Part shown: positions 6,968 through 14,435 of the stretch, one piece after another | How the letters are laid out: each line of letters opens with the position of its first letter | Numbering within the stretch: position 1 is the stretch's first letter | Assembly: GCA_017538365.1 (NCBI GenBank) | Contig: JAFYIZ010000008.1 | Location: 1-26,288 of the forward strand | DNA length: 26,288 bases | Source: a bacterium | GTDB lineage: Bacteria; UBP6; UBA1177 | Direction of reading: 5' to 3' | Program-made: the position numbers and the translations under genes | The notes under the pieces: generated by a model | Databases searched by the model: none | What the model saw: only the letters and a program-made list of their open reading frames with translations | What the model was told of the DNA's origin: nothing

Positions 6968-7566
6968 TTTTCCTCCGTATTTTCGGAAATCATAGAGACT
7001 TTTCCGCCGCTCAGAAGGTATCTGCTGCCGTCCGAGCAGTCATGAGCCTCGCCGTTTCCGTTAAATTCAAGTTTGTAGCCGTTTTTCGAAACCCAGCCGC
7101 GTATTTTAGCCGGAACTCCGTAGACAAGCGCAAAATCGGGAACATCCTTACTGACAACGCTGCCCGCACCGATTAACGAATATTTTCCGATTGTTGTGCC
7201 ACAGACAATTGTTGCGTTGGCACCTACGGAACAACCTTTTTTCATCAAAGTTTTTTTGAATTCGTGCTTCCTTTCAATGAAAGCGCGCGGATTGATGACA
7301 TTCGTGAAAACCATTGACGGCCCCAAAAAAACGTCATCTTCGACTTCAACACCGTCATAAACTGAAATGTTGTTCTGAATTTTCACGCCGTTGCCGATAT
7401 TTACGTTCGCACCGATTACGCAGTTTTGCCCGACAACGCACCTTTCACCGATCCTCGTGTTCCCGAGAATATGCGAAAAACACCAGATTTTCGTGCCTTT
7501 TCCAATAGTTACGCCGTCATCAACGATAGCGGTTTCATGAACAAAATAATCTTTCTCAGCTGTCAT
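6964..7566 (-). CDS. wbpD: UDP-2-acetamido-3-amino-2,3-dideoxyglucuronate N-acetyltransferase (WbpD/WlbB family)
   Basis: A 200-residue left-handed beta-helix acetyltransferase with isoleucine-rich hexapeptide repeats (IVDDGVTIGKGTKIW, VVGQNCVIGANVNIG). The family-specific core is KIQNNISVYDGVEVEDDVFLG with GPSMVFTNVINPRAFIERK, ending GSRYLL near the C-terminus. WbpD/WlbB uses acetyl-CoA to acetylate the 3-amino group of UDP-GlcNAc3NA in making diacetylated mannuronic acid sugars for O-antigen. None of the partner genes (wbpA, B, E, I) is in the window, so it is an orphan here. It heads a four-gene operon with a thioredoxin-like protein, a lipoprotein and an aquaporin, an unusual setting for this enzyme. 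The ATG at 7566 has only a weak ribosome binding site. Confidence 0.88.
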   Translation of the reverse strand: MTAEKDYFVHETAIVDDGVTIGKGTKIWCFSHILGNTRIGERCVVGQNCVIGANVNIGNGVKIQNNISVYDGVEVEDDVFLGPSMVFTNVINPRAFIERKHEFKKTLMKKGCSVGANATIVCGTTIGKYSLIGAGSVVSKDVPDFALVYGVPAKIRGWVSKNGYKLEFNGNGEAHDCSDGSRYLLSGGKVSMISENTEEK

Positions 7567-7606
7567 TTTTTCGTATCACCCAGTACGGCACCACAAAAAA
7601 CGCGGT

Positions 7607-7628
7607 ATTTTAGCAGGATTTTAAAAAA
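7607..7628 (-). promoter_or_regulatory. Possible promoter for the wbpD-led operon
   Basis: On the minus strand TAAAAT (7607-7612) lies in an AT-rich stretch about 40 bases before the wbpD start. A weak -35 candidate, TTCCAA, sits 16 bases upstream. The -10 is plausible and the -35 poor. Confidence 0.3.
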
Positions 7629-7663
7629 TTGGAATAATTTTTAAATCCAAGCTGTTGAAAAGG

Positions 7664-7688
7664 GGCGCTACGGTCAAAAACCGACGCC
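7664..7688. other. Imperfect hairpin in the divergent intergenic region
   Basis: GGCG-CTA-CGGT-CAAAA-ACCG-A-CGCC folds into two 4-bp stems with an asymmetric bulge. It lies between the two divergent promoters, 13 bases upstream of the plus-strand -35 box. No T-run follows on either strand, so it is not a terminator. An operator shared by the two thiol-protein transcription units is possible. Confidence 0.35.
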
Positions 7689-7700
7689 TGCCGTAATTAT

Positions 7701-7729
7701 TTGCTTTTTTGTTATAAAAACTATATAAT
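7701..7729 (+). promoter_or_regulatory. Predicted promoter of the GILT-like lipoprotein gene
   Basis: TTGCTT (7701-7706) and a perfect TATAAT (7724-7729) are separated by 17 bases. Transcription from about 7736 would give a leader of some 47 bases before the TTG start codon. Confidence 0.65.
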
Positions 7730-7782
7730 CCCGCGTTTTTTTGTTTATTGTTTTTTTGATAACCTACTTAAAGGAGGATTTC

Positions 7783-9357
7783 TTGAAAAAATTATTGATT
7801 GCAGCTTCGGTTTTGGCTCTCTGCATCAGCATGATCGTTTCATGCGGCGAAAAAAAAGAACCCGAAGCAAAAGAGAAAGTTAAACTTTCTTTCCATGTTA
7901 TGAGTAAATGTCCTTACGGCGTTCAGGTTATGAACGCAATCAAACCGACACTCGACAAACTCGGAAACGCTGTTGATTTCGAGCTTAATTACATCGGTTA
8001 CGAAAAAGAAGGCGGTTGGATGCCTATGCACGGAGAAACAGAGCGCAACGGCGACAAAATCTTCCTCTGCGCTAAAAAACATCTCCCGAAAGATTACATG
8101 AATCTTATCGTCTGCATGAACAAAGAATCGAGAAAGATTCCCGAAAACTTTGAAAGCTGCGCAAAAGAACTCAACCTCAATGTTGCAAAAGTCAATGCCT
8201 GCAAAGACGGCGACGAAGGTGAGCAGATTCTTCTTGAAAGCTACAAATTTTCAAAATCGAAAGGCGCAAACGGTTCGCCCACGATCTATCTTCAGGATCA
8301 GCCCTACAGAGGCGGAAGAACTTCCAACGATTTCCTGAGAGCGATCTGCAACGAATACAAAACCGCGAAACCGGAAGTTTGCAGCTCGATTCCTGAACCT
8401 GCAAAAGTAAAAGTTACCGTCATTTCCGACAAAAGATGCAAAGACTGCAGACCTGAAGCTTTGATCGGTCAGCTTAAAAACATGTTCCCCGGACTTATAC
8501 CGGAAACCATTGATTACTCTGATGAAAAAGCTCAGGAACAGTACAAAAAGTTTGCAGAAGCAGGCTTCAAAACCCTTCCTATCATAGCTTTTGAAGAATC
8601 AGTCGAAAAAGAGGAAGAATACCAGAAAATCGCACGTTGGGCTGTAAAAGCAGGAGGAGCGATCCTTCTCAGAGTCGGCGCCAAATTCGACCCGACCAAA
8701 GAGATCTGCGACAACGGAATGGACGATACGGGCAACGGCAAAGTTGACTGTGCCGATGACGACTGCAAAGAAGAAATGCTCTGCAGAAAAGAGATCCCGG
8801 GAAGAGTTGACCTTTTCGTTATGAGCCAGTGCCCCTACGGTGTTATGGCGCTCAACGCAATGAAAGAAGTTTTCGAAGCTTTCAAAGACGACAAGCTTGA
8901 CTTCCACGTAAACTACATCGCAAACGAGACCGAACCCGGCAAATTCAATGCTCTTCACGGACAGGGCGAAGTTGACGAGAACATCCGTGAACTCTGCGCG
9001 ATCAAACACTATCCGAAAGATTATATGGACTACATCTGGTGCCGCAACGAGAACATCAGAGGAACCGACTGGCAGAAATGCGCTACCGGCAAAATCAAAG
9101 CTGATGTCATCGAAAAATGCTTCAACGGCGGCGAAGGTGTAAAACTTCACAGCGAAAACATCAAAATCGGAAACAAAATGGGAATCGGCGGCAGCCCGAC
9201 ATGGATTTTCAACAACAAATTCCAGGGCGGCGGCGTTGCTGCAAACGACATCCAGAGACAGATCTGCGCTCACAACAAAGATCTTAAAGGCTGTGCAGCT
9301 GACAAAGCAATCAAAGCCGGCGACAAACCTGCTCCTCAGGGCGGCTGCGGCGAATAA
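7783..9357 (+). CDS. Lipoprotein with two GILT-like domains (CPYG) around a CxxC thioredoxin-like domain
   Basis: A 524-residue exported protein. AAGGAGG five bases before TTG 7783 fixes the start, giving a clean signal peptide ending in the lipobox MIVSC (Cys21). Domain 1 (about 33-200) and domain 3 (about 340-505) are repeats of one GILT-like thiol-reductase fold. Each has S(K/Q)CPYG at Cys43 or Cys350, a (L)CAxKHxPKDYM segment, a xKCA or SCA segment, and a cis-Pro site GSPT. Plant and animal GILTs have CxxC here (CPYC in plants), whereas both copies have Gly in place of the second Cys. Domain 2 (about 210-305) is thioredoxin-like with RCKDC (Cys219, Cys222). A spacer at about 307-335 resembles the CDNGMDD...VDCADDDC modules of delta-proteobacterial secreted proteins. 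The protein ends QGGCGE. It probably handles disulphides or metal at the outer membrane. Convergent with trkH, with five bases between stops. Confidence 0.88.
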   Translation: MKKLLIAASVLALCISMIVSCGEKKEPEAKEKVKLSFHVMSKCPYGVQVMNAIKPTLDKLGNAVDFELNYIGYEKEGGWMPMHGETERNGDKIFLCAKKHLPKDYMNLIVCMNKESRKIPENFESCAKELNLNVAKVNACKDGDEGEQILLESYKFSKSKGANGSPTIYLQDQPYRGGRTSNDFLRAICNEYKTAKPEVCSSIPEPAKVKVTVISDKRCKDCRPEALIGQLKNMFPGLIPETIDYSDEKAQEQYKKFAEAGFKTLPIIAFEESVEKEEEYQKIARWAVKAGGAILLRVGAKFDPTKEICDNGMDDTGNGKVDCADDDCKEEMLCRKEIPGRVDLFVMSQCPYGVMALNAMKEVFEAFKDDKLDFHVNYIANETEPGKFNALHGQGEVDENIRELCAIKHYPKDYMDYIWCRNENIRGTDWQKCATGKIKADVIEKCFNGGEGVKLHSENIKIGNKMGIGGSPTWIFNNKFQGGGVAANDIQRQICAHNKDLKGCAADKAIKAGDKPAPQGGCGE

Positions 9358-9362
9358 TCAAA

Positions 9363-10814
9363 TTATTTTTTCCAGAAAGCTCTTGTGAAAATCACCATGA
9401 CGGTGAAGACTTCAAGCCGGCCGATTATCATTGATGCAGACAAAAACCACTTTACCCAGCCGGCAAAGAAGTGAAAGTTTTCAGTCGGACCTATTTTTCC
9501 GAATCCCGGGCCTACGTTTCCCACCGTTGTCATTGCGGTCGTAAACGAAGTCAGAAGATCTTCACCTGAAACCGCGCATACAAAAGTTGTAAAAAGCACC
9601 ATGCACATATAAAGGAAAACAAACGCCGAAATCGAATATATCATGTCTTTTTTGATAACATTGCCGTCAATGAATATCGTCATAATGGCTTTGGGATGAA
9701 CAAGATATTTCAGCTCGTTTATTGCGAGTTTCATGAGCGTGATTATTCTGATAATCTTTATGCCGCCGCTTGTCGATCCGCTGCATCCTCCCAAAAACAT
9801 CAGCATAAACAGGAGAAACTGCGCGAAATTGGGCCACATTTCGTAGTCGGCTGTTGCAAAACCAGTTGTCGTGAGAATAGATGAAACCTGAAAAAAAGCA
9901 TATCTGACAGAGTTGGAGAAAGAATAGATATTTTTCGAATAAAGATTGAGAGAAACCAAAGAGGAAACTATTAAAATAATGACAAGGTAAACTTTCAATT
10001 CCGTACTTTTGAAAATCTGACGCGCCCTTCCTGTTATGACTTTGTAATGCAGGGTGAAACTTGCGCCTGAAAGAATCATGAAAATAATGACTATCCACTC
10101 TATCAGCGGAGATTTGAATGCTGCTATAGAATCCCCTTTAGATGAAAAACCACCGGTCGAAACTGTCGAAAAGGCATGAACGAAAGCATCGAAATACGAC
10201 ATTCCGGCAAAATTGAGAAGCATCGCTTCTACTACAGTCATTCCGATGTAGATTCCCCAAAGAATTTTCGCCGTTTCACTGATTCTGGGCGAAACTTTGT
10301 CAACGGTCGGTCCCGGTGCTTCGGCTTTAAGCAGCTGCAGACCTCCGACACCCAACAGCGGAAGGACGGCTACCGCGAGAACGATGATTCCCATACCGCC
10401 CAGCCAGTGAGTGAGACTGCGCCAGAAGAGCATCGATTTCGGCAGAGCTTCGATATCGGTCAGAATCGTGGCACCGGTCGTCGAAAAACCTGAAACAGTT
10501 TCGAAAAAAGCCTCAGAAAAGTTCGGGATTGCCCCTGAAATATAGAAAGGAAGCGCCGAAATGAACGAAATCGAAAACCAGCAGAGAGCGACCAGAACAA
10601 AACTCTCCCTGATCGCGATTCTGTGTATAGGAAGATTTCTTAAAAAATAAAAAATTAAAGCACTGACAGTCGCTACGGAAATCATGACGCTGAAGAATGA
10701 TTTTACAGCAGCAGGTTCGTCATAGTACAAAGCAACCAAAAGTGGAAACGCCATGCATACTGCAACGAAAAAGAGTATTATAATCAGTGGTTTGAGTATT
10801 GTGCTAAAGTTCAT
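9363..10814 (-). CDS. trkH: Potassium uptake protein TrkH
   Basis: A 483-residue polytopic inner-membrane protein, the K+-translocating subunit of the Trk/Ktr system. Four pore-loop repeats with selectivity-filter glycines are visible: FSTTGATIL, STVSTGGFSS, SILTTTGFAT and TVGNVGPGFG. Other family features are RSLTHWLGGMGI after the first pore loop and GGCSGSTSGGIK after the third. The C-terminus ends IIGRLEVFTVMVIF, as in TrkH. Length matches TrkH. Its ATG overlaps the TGA of trkA by four bases, so the two subunits are translationally coupled. The gating ring is supplied by TrkA in the cytosol. Confidence 0.97.
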   Translation of the reverse strand: MNFSTILKPLIIILFFVAVCMAFPLLVALYYDEPAAVKSFFSVMISVATVSALIFYFLRNLPIHRIAIRESFVLVALCWFSISFISALPFYISGAIPNFSEAFFETVSGFSTTGATILTDIEALPKSMLFWRSLTHWLGGMGIIVLAVAVLPLLGVGGLQLLKAEAPGPTVDKVSPRISETAKILWGIYIGMTVVEAMLLNFAGMSYFDAFVHAFSTVSTGGFSSKGDSIAAFKSPLIEWIVIIFMILSGASFTLHYKVITGRARQIFKSTELKVYLVIILIVSSLVSLNLYSKNIYSFSNSVRYAFFQVSSILTTTGFATADYEMWPNFAQFLLFMLMFLGGCSGSTSGGIKIIRIITLMKLAINELKYLVHPKAIMTIFIDGNVIKKDMIYSISAFVFLYMCMVLFTTFVCAVSGEDLLTSFTTAMTTVGNVGPGFGKIGPTENFHFFAGWVKWFLSASMIIGRLEVFTVMVIFTRAFWKK

Positions 10815-12172
10815 AGGTCAGAGAATATCGCTTCTACTTTGGGAACATTCTGCTTTTTCATAATTATGATGACACTGTCGCCCGCCCTCATTTCGAAATC
10901 GCCGTTCGGAATCGAAATTTCTTTGTTGCGAGTTATTGCCGCGATGATCGAGTTTTCAGGCATATTGAGCTCTTTTATCTTTTTGCCGCAGACATTGCAT
11001 TCGGGCGAAACGAGGATTTCGACCGCTTCCGCCTCTCCGTCGAAAAGAGTGTGAAGCGTGATGATTCTGCCGCGTCTGATGTATTTCAGAATTGCGTCGA
11101 CAGTGCTTCGTTTCGGGCTTACCGTGGCGTCAACACCCAGTTTCTGAGCAATAGAAATGTAGCTTTCCTTGCTGACCGAAGCGATAGCCCTTTCAACTCC
11201 GATGCTTTTTGCATAAAGCGCCGAAAGAACGTTGAGTTCCTGATTTTCGGTGACTGTGATGATGAGGTCGACTTCGTTCAGACGTTCCTCATCGAAAATC
11301 GACTCGTTTCTGACATCACCGTTGATTACGAGAATATTGGGATATCTTCTCGACATATCCTTCGCTTCTTCGTAATCTTCCGCAAGAAGTTTCAGCTGGA
11401 TCGGCATTGCAGAAAGGGTCCGGACAAGGCTTTTAGCGATTTTCGTCGTGCCGACAATCAGCGCCGTCTCGATTTTTTTCATCTTTTTGCCTGTTCTGGC
11501 AAAGATGTAGTCCATCGTTTTTTCGTCTGCAACGATATAAATCTCGTCACCTTCGCGGACAACCGTGTTTCCGGAAGGAATAAGCACCGATTCGCCGCGT
11601 TTGATCAAAGCTATGAGGAAAGATTTGTTTATCTCTTTTCTGATTTTTATGAGATTTTTGTTCCTGAACGAAGAATTTTTGTCGACGATTTCGTTTCTGA
11701 CGGTGATGTTGCTTCCTTCAAACGCGAGAACATCGCTCAAAGCGCCCTGTTTTACGATTTCGGTTATGTGGTTTGCCGCCGCCATTTCCGGCGAAATGAT
11801 GTAGTCGGCGCCTAAAAACGGACTGCCCTGAAACTCGGCATGCGAATAGTCGAGATTGCTGACGCGCGCGATTTTTCTGAGTTTCAGCATCGAGCCGTCG
11901 GGAGAAGAGGAAGCCGCAATCGAACACGCAATGAGGTTGGTTTCGTCCTTGTTCGTCGCCGCGATAAAGTAGTCGCCGTCCGCGAGATCGATTTCCTGCA
12001 TTGTCTGGCTGCGGTTTATCTCTTTGTTGATAACCATGCAGTCGAGGTTGCTTTCGAGAAATTTCGCGCGGATCGGATCACGCTCGATTATAACAACGTC
12101 TTTTCCCTCTTTGATGAGGTGTCTGGCAATATCGTAGCCGACGGCACCCGCGCCTGCAATTACGAATTTCAT
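10811..12172 (-). CDS. trkA: Trk system potassium uptake protein TrkA
   Basis: A 453-residue cytosolic NAD(H)/ATP-binding regulator of TrkH. It has two tandem RCK units: the first Rossmann begins MKFVIAGAGAVGYDIA with VVIIERDP, the second at about residue 226 with TALIVGTTKIAKSLV. Each is followed by a TrkA_C domain (around 140-215 and 370-450; for example LIPSGNTVVREGDEIYIV and SIPNGDFEMRAGDSVIII). In the second nucleotide-binding half the GxGxxG motif is degenerate, as is common. An open frame extends 30 codons upstream, but that piece has no family character; GGAGTTTTA before ATG 12172 marks the start. A TTGACA promoter lies about 30 bases upstream. The gene is divergent from the adenylate cyclase gene, with about 156 bases between start codons. 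Confidence 0.96.
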   Translation of the reverse strand: MKFVIAGAGAVGYDIARHLIKEGKDVVIIERDPIRAKFLESNLDCMVINKEINRSQTMQEIDLADGDYFIAATNKDETNLIACSIAASSSPDGSMLKLRKIARVSNLDYSHAEFQGSPFLGADYIISPEMAAANHITEIVKQGALSDVLAFEGSNITVRNEIVDKNSSFRNKNLIKIRKEINKSFLIALIKRGESVLIPSGNTVVREGDEIYIVADEKTMDYIFARTGKKMKKIETALIVGTTKIAKSLVRTLSAMPIQLKLLAEDYEEAKDMSRRYPNILVINGDVRNESIFDEERLNEVDLIITVTENQELNVLSALYAKSIGVERAIASVSKESYISIAQKLGVDATVSPKRSTVDAILKYIRRGRIITLHTLFDGEAEAVEILVSPECNVCGKKIKELNMPENSIIAAITRNKEISIPNGDFEMRAGDSVIIIMKKQNVPKVEAIFSDL

Positions 12173-12203
12173 TAAAACTCCAAGAACATTGAAAAAACCG
12201 CCA

Positions 12204-12231
12204 ATATTACGATTGAAAGGCGAAATGTCAA
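12204..12231 (-). promoter_or_regulatory. Predicted trkAH promoter
   Basis: On the minus strand TTGACA (12226-12231) and TAATAT (12204-12209) are spaced by 16 bases. Initiation near 12197 gives a leader of roughly 25 bases carrying the GGAG ribosome binding site. Confidence 0.6.
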
Positions 12232-12256
12232 ATTTTGGGCATGGTGCACATTTTCC

Positions 12257-12284
12257 TTTCAATATGATTAAATAGTGATAATAT
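12257..12284 (+). promoter_or_regulatory. Possible promoter of the adenylate cyclase gene
   Basis: TGATAATAT (12276-12284) looks like an extended -10 element (TG-N-TAATAT). A weak TTTCAA lies 16 bases upstream at 12257-12262. Initiation near 12291 would fit a start codon at 12329. Confidence 0.35.
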
Positions 12285-12328
12285 ATGTAGCTTGTTTGAG
12301 TTTTTTAGCATTGTGCGGGAGATGTGAC

Positions 12329-14407
12329 ATGGTTGATGATTACAGGAGTGAGATTCGTAAGAACCATCGGAATGTTATTATTCTCTGTATTGCTTCCGTT
12401 CTGATAAATATCATTTTTGCGCGTCTGGCACAGTTTTTATCCCAGCATTTCGGCATGCAGCTCTGGTTTGACACTATCGGAACCATTCTCGCCGCAGCAC
12501 TGGGCGGCTACCTTCCCGGCATTTTTGTCGGTTTAGTCACCAATTTCATGAAAGGTTTTATGGATTTCGCCTCGATATACTACTCTGCCATGAACGTCCT
12601 TATCGCCGCGACTTCAGCTCTTCTGGCAAACCACGGATTCTTAACGAAAAAGTGGAAGATTCCGTTTTTCATACTCATCATGGCTTTCATCGGCGGCGTG
12701 ATCGGCGGAATTCTTCCGAGTATTATCCACTCTCTCCCGACTGCCGGTTTTCTGACTGATCTTCTGTGGGATCTGATAGATAAAACCATCACCATAATCA
12801 TAGTCGTCGCGATTGTCAGAGCTATCCCGCCTGCAACCAGAGAGACGCTCCGTTTCAACGGCTGGAAACAGACACCTCTTACAAAAAACGATCTGGAAGA
12901 AATCAGAAAAACGATTAAGTGCCGTTCCGTTTTTTTGAGATCGAAAATAATTTTTATTCTTGCGGCAGCACTTGTCACTCTGGCCATAACGGCGTCAACA
13001 ATCAGTTTCATACTCTACCGGAACGCGCTTATCACTGAATATTCCGAATTCGCCCGCGAGGTGACTGTTGCGGTATCCGAGGTTTTAGATCACGAAAAAA
13101 TCGACGAATACATCTCAAGCAAAGGTGCAGATCCGGCATATCTTGAAGTCATGCACAAACTCGAAGGTATAAAAACAACCGCTCCTACCGTAAAATTTAT
13201 CTACATCTACAAGATTGAAGAGGACGGCGGTCACGTTGTCTTCGACCTTCATTCCAGCAACGGGGCAGATTCGGTTCCCGGCAGACTGGTAAAGTTCGGC
13301 CCCGCTTTCGAGCCCTATCTTCCGACACTTTTAGAGGGCGGAGAGATTGAACCTGTCATTTCCGACAGCGACTTCGGACAGCTCCTTTCGGTCTACACTC
13401 CTATAAAAAATTCCGCAGGAAAGACTGTCAGCTACATCGGCGCCGACATCCCGATGGCCATGATTGTCGGAAAGGAACTTAACTTCCTGACTCAGATGGT
13501 ATTCCTCTTTATGGGCTTCGTAATTCTGATTATCGCGATTGTTGTATGGTTTGTCGATTACAACGTCGTTTTCCCGATTAACTCAATGACAATGAGGACA
13601 AGCGAGTTTGCATACAGCGGCAACAACGCGCTCGGCGATAACGTCGAGAAAATCAAACGCCTTGACATCCATACCGGGGACGAGGTTGAAAATCTCTATA
13701 AGGCTTTCACAAAGATGACCGAAGACACGATGGGTTACGTTGATAAAATCGTCAGTTCGGCTGAGAAAATTGCACAGATAAACAGCACTTTCGGAAAAGT
13801 TGTTTCGCCGCAGGTCAGGGACTTCCTGCTTTCCGACAACCCCGATCTCGGCGGTCAGGACATCGATGTAACCGTTATGTTCTGCGATATCCGCGGTTTC
13901 ACCACCATATCGGAAAGGCTCGAACCCAAGGAGATAGTTTCGATGCTGAACCGCTATTTCACCCGTCTTGAAAAACCGATCGTCGAAAACGGCGGCATCA
14001 TAAACAAGTATATCGGTGACGCTATAATGGCTGTTTTCGGAGTTCCGCTGCAGTCAAAAACACATGCCTATGATGCATGGAAAGCCGCTCAGGGAATGAG
14101 GGCGGAGCTTGCAGCCTTTAACGAGGAGATTAAAAAAGAAGGACGTAATGAGATCCGCTTCGGAATAGGCCTGTGTTCAGGCAAGGTTCTTGCCGGAAAC
14201 ATCGGAACAGCGAACAGGCTTGAATACACCGTCATCGGTGACACCGTAAACACTGCAAGCCGTATCGAGAGCCTTTGCAAAACATACAAGACCGATCTGC
14301 TCATTTCCGAACAGACGAAAGAACTTCTCCCTGACGACGTAACGCTTACATTCATCGCGGAATCTGAAATCCGCGGAAAAGAGAAAAAAATCAAACTTTA
14401 TTCTTAA
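12329..14407 (+). CDS. Membrane-bound class III adenylate cyclase with multi-TM sensor and periplasmic domain
   Basis: A 692-residue receptor cyclase. Residues about 13-165 form about five membrane helices; the GTILAAALGGYLPGIFVG pattern recalls ECF-transporter S-component-like sensor modules. A second part has a TM helix at about 201-225, an extracytoplasmic region of about 165 residues (Cache-like: YIYKIEEDGGHVVFDL, then SVYTPIKNSAGKTVSYIGAD), a TM at about 395-418, and a HAMP-like linker. The catalytic domain starts at about 512: FCDIRGF with Asp520, NKYIGDAIMAVFG with Asp564 (metal ligands) and Lys for adenine, TVIGDTVNTASRIESL with the catalytic Asn and Arg. Thr in place of Asp at the base-selecting site fits bacterial class IIIb enzymes, so cAMP is the expected product. 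GGGAG seven bases before ATG 12329 favours this start over a GTG 54 bases upstream. Divergent from trkA; convergent with the Kazal-like lipoprotein gene. Confidence 0.93.
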   Translation: MVDDYRSEIRKNHRNVIILCIASVLINIIFARLAQFLSQHFGMQLWFDTIGTILAAALGGYLPGIFVGLVTNFMKGFMDFASIYYSAMNVLIAATSALLANHGFLTKKWKIPFFILIMAFIGGVIGGILPSIIHSLPTAGFLTDLLWDLIDKTITIIIVVAIVRAIPPATRETLRFNGWKQTPLTKNDLEEIRKTIKCRSVFLRSKIIFILAAALVTLAITASTISFILYRNALITEYSEFAREVTVAVSEVLDHEKIDEYISSKGADPAYLEVMHKLEGIKTTAPTVKFIYIYKIEEDGGHVVFDLHSSNGADSVPGRLVKFGPAFEPYLPTLLEGGEIEPVISDSDFGQLLSVYTPIKNSAGKTVSYIGADIPMAMIVGKELNFLTQMVFLFMGFVILIIAIVVWFVDYNVVFPINSMTMRTSEFAYSGNNALGDNVEKIKRLDIHTGDEVENLYKAFTKMTEDTMGYVDKIVSSAEKIAQINSTFGKVVSPQVRDFLLSDNPDLGGQDIDVTVMFCDIRGFTTISERLEPKEIVSMLNRYFTRLEKPIVENGGIINKYIGDAIMAVFGVPLQSKTHAYDAWKAAQGMRAELAAFNEEIKKEGRNEIRFGIGLCSGKVLAGNIGTANRLEYTVIGDTVNTASRIESLCKTYKTDLLISEQTKELLPDDVTLTFIAESEIRGKEKKIKLYS

Positions 14408-14435
14408 AGATTTTTGTGCCGTAACGGCTGACTTT

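Noticed and set aside
8599-9273. Minus-strand frame of 224 codons
   Set aside because: Antisense to the GILT-like lipoprotein; Phe/Val-rich composition typical of reverse frames.
1633-9357. Both the 92-aa protein and the GILT-like lipoprotein end in Cys-Gly-Glu
   Set aside because: Three residues in two unrelated proteins can match by chance.
11051-11815. Plus-strand frame of 254 codons
   Set aside because: Antisense to trkA; a shadow of its codon usage.
12173-12262. N-terminal extension of TrkA
   Set aside because: The 30 extra codons lack family similarity, overlap the predicted promoter, and GGAG before 12172 gives the expected Rossmann start.
14408-14435. Bidirectional terminator between cyclase and lipoprotein genes
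   Set aside because: GCCG-TAA-CGGC has only four stem pairs, and the T-run is separated from it; plausible but not supportable.
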